This document shows positions 12,024 through 13,893 of a stretch of DNA of 13,893 bases, in pieces. This stretch comes from DATECU01 sp035286745 (GTDB lineage Bacteria; Acidobacteriota; Vicinamibacteria; Fen-336): the NCBI GenBank assembly GCA_035286745.1, contig DATECU010000232.1:1-13893 (forward strand), given 5' to 3'. The notes beneath the pieces are model-generated. The model was not told where the DNA came from. It saw only the letters and a program-made list of their open reading frames with translations, and ran no database searches. Each line of letters opens with the position of its first letter. Position 1 is the first letter of the stretch. A program made the position numbers and the translations under genes.

Positions 12024-13733
12024 ATGTCTAAGCTCGGCCTGCGGGTGGTGGCGGTGGTCCCGGCTCGCGGCGGAGCCGACGCCGTGCCTTACCTCAACAT
12101 CAAACGACTGGGTGACAAGCCCCTGATCGCCCACACCCTGGAGGCGGCGCGGCAGGCCAGCTCGGTGGACCGGGTGATCGTGTCCACCGACGACGCCAGG
12201 GTGGCGGAGGTCGCGACGTCCCACGGCGCTGAGGTGCCCTTCCTGCGACCGGTCGACCTGGCTCGCGACCTGCCCAGCCTGAAGCCGGTGATCGTCCACG
12301 CGGTGCAGCAGTTGGAGGCGGCGGGCGAGCAGGCGGACATCGTGGTGATCCTCCAGGCCACCACGCCGTTCCGGGAGGGTGGCGCCATCGAGGCCGCGCT
12401 CGACAAGCTGCTGAGCGGCGACTTCGACTCGGTGGTGTCGGTGACCGAGGACCGGACGCTCAACTGGCGGGAGCGCGACGGCGTCCTGGTCCCGCTCTTC
12501 GAGAAAGAGGGCCGGCGCGAGGACCAGCTTCCCCTCTACCGCGAGAACGGCGCGGTGGTGGTCACCCGGCGAGCCACCCTGGACGGCCCCACCCGGTTCG
12601 GCCAGCGCATCGGCTCGCTGGTCCTGGACAAGCGGGCCGGCTTCACGGTCCACGACCTTCAGGACTTCTGGATGGCCGAGCGCCTGCTCCGCGAGCCGCG
12701 GGTGCTGTTTCGGGTGGACGGGGGTGCCCAGTTAGGCATGGGCCACGTCACCCGCTCGCTGGCCATCGCCGATGCGCTCCGGGAGAGCGCCCGGGCCGAG
12801 GTCGCCTTCCTGATGAGCGCCGACCACGCCGAGGGGATCCGCGAGGCCAGCCGGCGCGGCTACCCGGTTCGAGCCCTGGGCGACGCCCGGATCGCGAGCT
12901 GTCTCGAATCGGTCCAGGACTTCGCGCCCGCCATCCTGATCAACGACTTACCGTCTCTGGACGCCGACTACCTGAAGGCGCTGGCCCACCTGGGGGCCAC
13001 CACCGTCAACCTGGTGGACACGCCCGAGGACCTGGAGACCACCGAGCGGTACGAGCAGGTCATCATCTCGGTGATGAGCCACGACCGGGAGACGCCCGAG
13101 GGCTTCTATGCCGGCCCCGCCTACGCCATCCTGCGCGAGCAGTTCCGCGGCCGCAAGAAAGACCTCCGCCGGGTGCCCCAGCGGGTGCTCTTGAGCTTCG
13201 GGGGCAGCGATCCGCAGGGCCTGACCCTGAAGGCGGTCCGCGCCCTGCAGGAGCTGCCGTTCGAGATCGAGGTGCTGGCTGTGACCGGCCCCGCCTTCAC
13301 CCACCAGCGCGAGCTGCAGACGCTGGTGCCGACGCTCAGGCGGCGGGTGACCCTGATCCAGGAGGCGGGCGGCCACATCTCGGAGTTGATGCTGGACGCC
13401 GACCTCATGGTGGGCTCCGGCGGCATGTCGGTGTACGAGATCGCGGCGCTAGGCACACCGGGCATCGTGCTGGGCCAGAACGCGCGCGAGGACAAGCGGA
13501 TGCGCGAGTTCGCCCGCCACGGGACGGTGGAGTACCTGGGCTTGGGGCCGGAAGTGGACGAGGCGAGGCTCCTGGAAGCGGTGAGCCGCCTGCTCTCCGA
13601 TTTCGAGCAGCGGCAGGCCATGAGTCAGCGGGGGCGGATCCTGGTGGACGGCTGGGGAGCCAGCCGCACCGCCGAGGTGGTGCTCGAACACCACGAGAAG
13701 CAGAAGGAGACAGTGGAGGGAGGCAGGCGATGA
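12024..13733 (+). CDS. NeuA/PseF-like cytidylyltransferase fused to PseG-like UDP-sugar hydrolase (569 aa)
   Basis: Two-domain enzyme. Residues 1-225 are an acylneuraminate cytidylyltransferase fold: VVAVVPARGGADAVPYLNIKRLGDKPLIAHTLEAA, VIVSTDD (51-57), ILQATTPFREGG (109-120), YRENGAVVVTRR. Residues 226-569 are a GT-B PseG-type hydrolase: FRVDGGAQLGMGHVTRSLAIADAL (229-252) with the expected catalytic H241, LLSFGGSDPQGLTLKAV (389-405) and ISELMLDADLMVGSGGMSVYEIAALGTP (452-479). PseG removes UDP from a 2,4-diacetamido hexose before NeuB-type condensation, while NeuA or PseF acts after it, so the fusion joins steps flanking the synthase. The nucleotide-binding signature is unusual: where relatives have ARGGSKGxPxKN this protein has ARGGADAVPYLN, so both lysines are missing, and the C-terminal DxD is VHD. 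The stop overlaps the next start (ATGA). ATG 12024 is the only start in frame after the previous gene. Confidence 0.9.
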   Translation: MSKLGLRVVAVVPARGGADAVPYLNIKRLGDKPLIAHTLEAARQASSVDRVIVSTDDARVAEVATSHGAEVPFLRPVDLARDLPSLKPVIVHAVQQLEAAGEQADIVVILQATTPFREGGAIEAALDKLLSGDFDSVVSVTEDRTLNWRERDGVLVPLFEKEGRREDQLPLYRENGAVVVTRRATLDGPTRFGQRIGSLVLDKRAGFTVHDLQDFWMAERLLREPRVLFRVDGGAQLGMGHVTRSLAIADALRESARAEVAFLMSADHAEGIREASRRGYPVRALGDARIASCLESVQDFAPAILINDLPSLDADYLKALAHLGATTVNLVDTPEDLETTERYEQVIISVMSHDRETPEGFYAGPAYAILREQFRGRKKDLRRVPQRVLLSFGGSDPQGLTLKAVRALQELPFEIEVLAVTGPAFTHQRELQTLVPTLRRRVTLIQEAGGHISELMLDADLMVGSGGMSVYEIAALGTPGIVLGQNAREDKRMREFARHGTVEYLGLGPEVDEARLLEAVSRLLSDFEQRQAMSQRGRILVDGWGASRTAEVVLEHHEKQKETVEGGRR

Positions 13734-13893
13734 AGGTGCTGATCACGGGAGGCGCGGGGTTCATCGGGAGCCACCTGGCGGAGGCGCTTCTGGCCCGGGG
13801 CGACAGCGTGTTCCTGCTCGACAACCTGTCGACCGGCTCCATCGACAACATCGAGGCCATGAAGGGTCACCCCGGTTTTCACTACGCCATCGA
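13730..13893 (+). CDS. NAD-dependent sugar-nucleotide epimerase/dehydratase, 3'-partial
   Basis: The ATG at 13730 overlaps the preceding TGA (ATGA) and follows a strong Shine-Dalgarno (GGAGGGAGG, 13715-13723). The 54 residues in the window are MKVLITGGAGFIGSHLAEA followed by LLDNLSTGSIDNIEAMKGHPGFHYAI. GGAGFIGSH is the extended-SDR glycine-rich dinucleotide motif, and the Asp ending strand 2 (LLDNLS) is usual for NAD(H) binding. The LDNLSTG form is typical of UDP-glucose 4-epimerases and UDP-glucuronate decarboxylases rather than the PseB/LegB dehydratases, though the catalytic YxxxK lies beyond the window. It probably supplies another sugar nucleotide for the same glycan. Confidence 0.88.
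   Translation, partial: MKVLITGGAGFIGSHLAEALLARGDSVFLLDNLSTGSIDNIEAMKGHPGFHYAI

Noticed and set aside
11397..12653. Minus-strand open frame (418 codons) opposite the second NeuB and the fusion gene
   Set aside because: It is the GC-rich complement of two well-supported genes, His- and Gly-rich, with no domain seen.
1..13893. CRISPR array, rRNA, tRNA, transposase or phage genes
   Set aside because: None was recognised on reading: no regularly spaced repeats, no tRNA-like cloverleaf with a T-loop consensus, and no transposase or integrase motifs in any plausible frame.

Overview
The window is GC-rich, densely coded DNA from an unidentified bacterium. A Gram-negative envelope is suggested by a lipoprotein with a lipobox and by a small signal-peptide protein resembling an outer-membrane beta-barrel. 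The phylum cannot be fixed from sequence alone. No rRNA, tRNA, CRISPR array or intact insertion sequence was recognised.

The left half (about 1-7090) is an accessory region with many damaged genes. It opens with a 5'-truncated single-chain restriction-modification protein: an Eco57I-type N6-adenine methylase fused to a BsuBI/PstI-type endonuclease. A small exported protein resembling YajG follows. Next come two type II toxin-antitoxin modules on the minus strand. In vapBC-1 the RHH antitoxin is intact, but the PIN toxin is broken by a one-base frameshift and also ends at an in-frame amber codon before its normal C-terminus. In vapBC-2 (AbrB/PIN) everything looks intact, and its promoter places the transcription start on the antitoxin ATG, which predicts a leaderless mRNA. 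Then come a lipoprotein gene, a frameshifted beta-barrel-like gene, a VOC (glyoxalase-fold) gene with an internal out-of-frame deletion, and the eroded C-terminus of a third PIN toxin.

The right half (7138 to the end) is an apparently intact plus-strand operon for a nonulosonic acid (sialic, legionaminic or pseudaminic-like) surface sugar. In order it holds a 654-aa GT-B-like surface-carbohydrate protein, a divergent NeuB-family synthase, an SpsF-like cytidylyltransferase, a second and canonical NeuB-family synthase, a fusion of a NeuA/PseF-like cytidylyltransferase with a PseG-like UDP-sugar hydrolase, and the start of a sugar-nucleotide epimerase/dehydratase. Most junctions are 4-nt overlaps or very short gaps.

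Expected biochemistry, inferred from the families: the PseG half releases a 2,4-diacetamido-type hexose from UDP, a NeuB enzyme condenses it with phosphoenolpyruvate, a cytidylyltransferase makes the CMP-sugar, and a glycosyltransferase transfers it. The points that depart from the textbook pathway are two unequal synthases, two cytidylyltransferase modules (one lacking the usual lysines of its nucleotide-binding signature) and the NeuA-PseG fusion.
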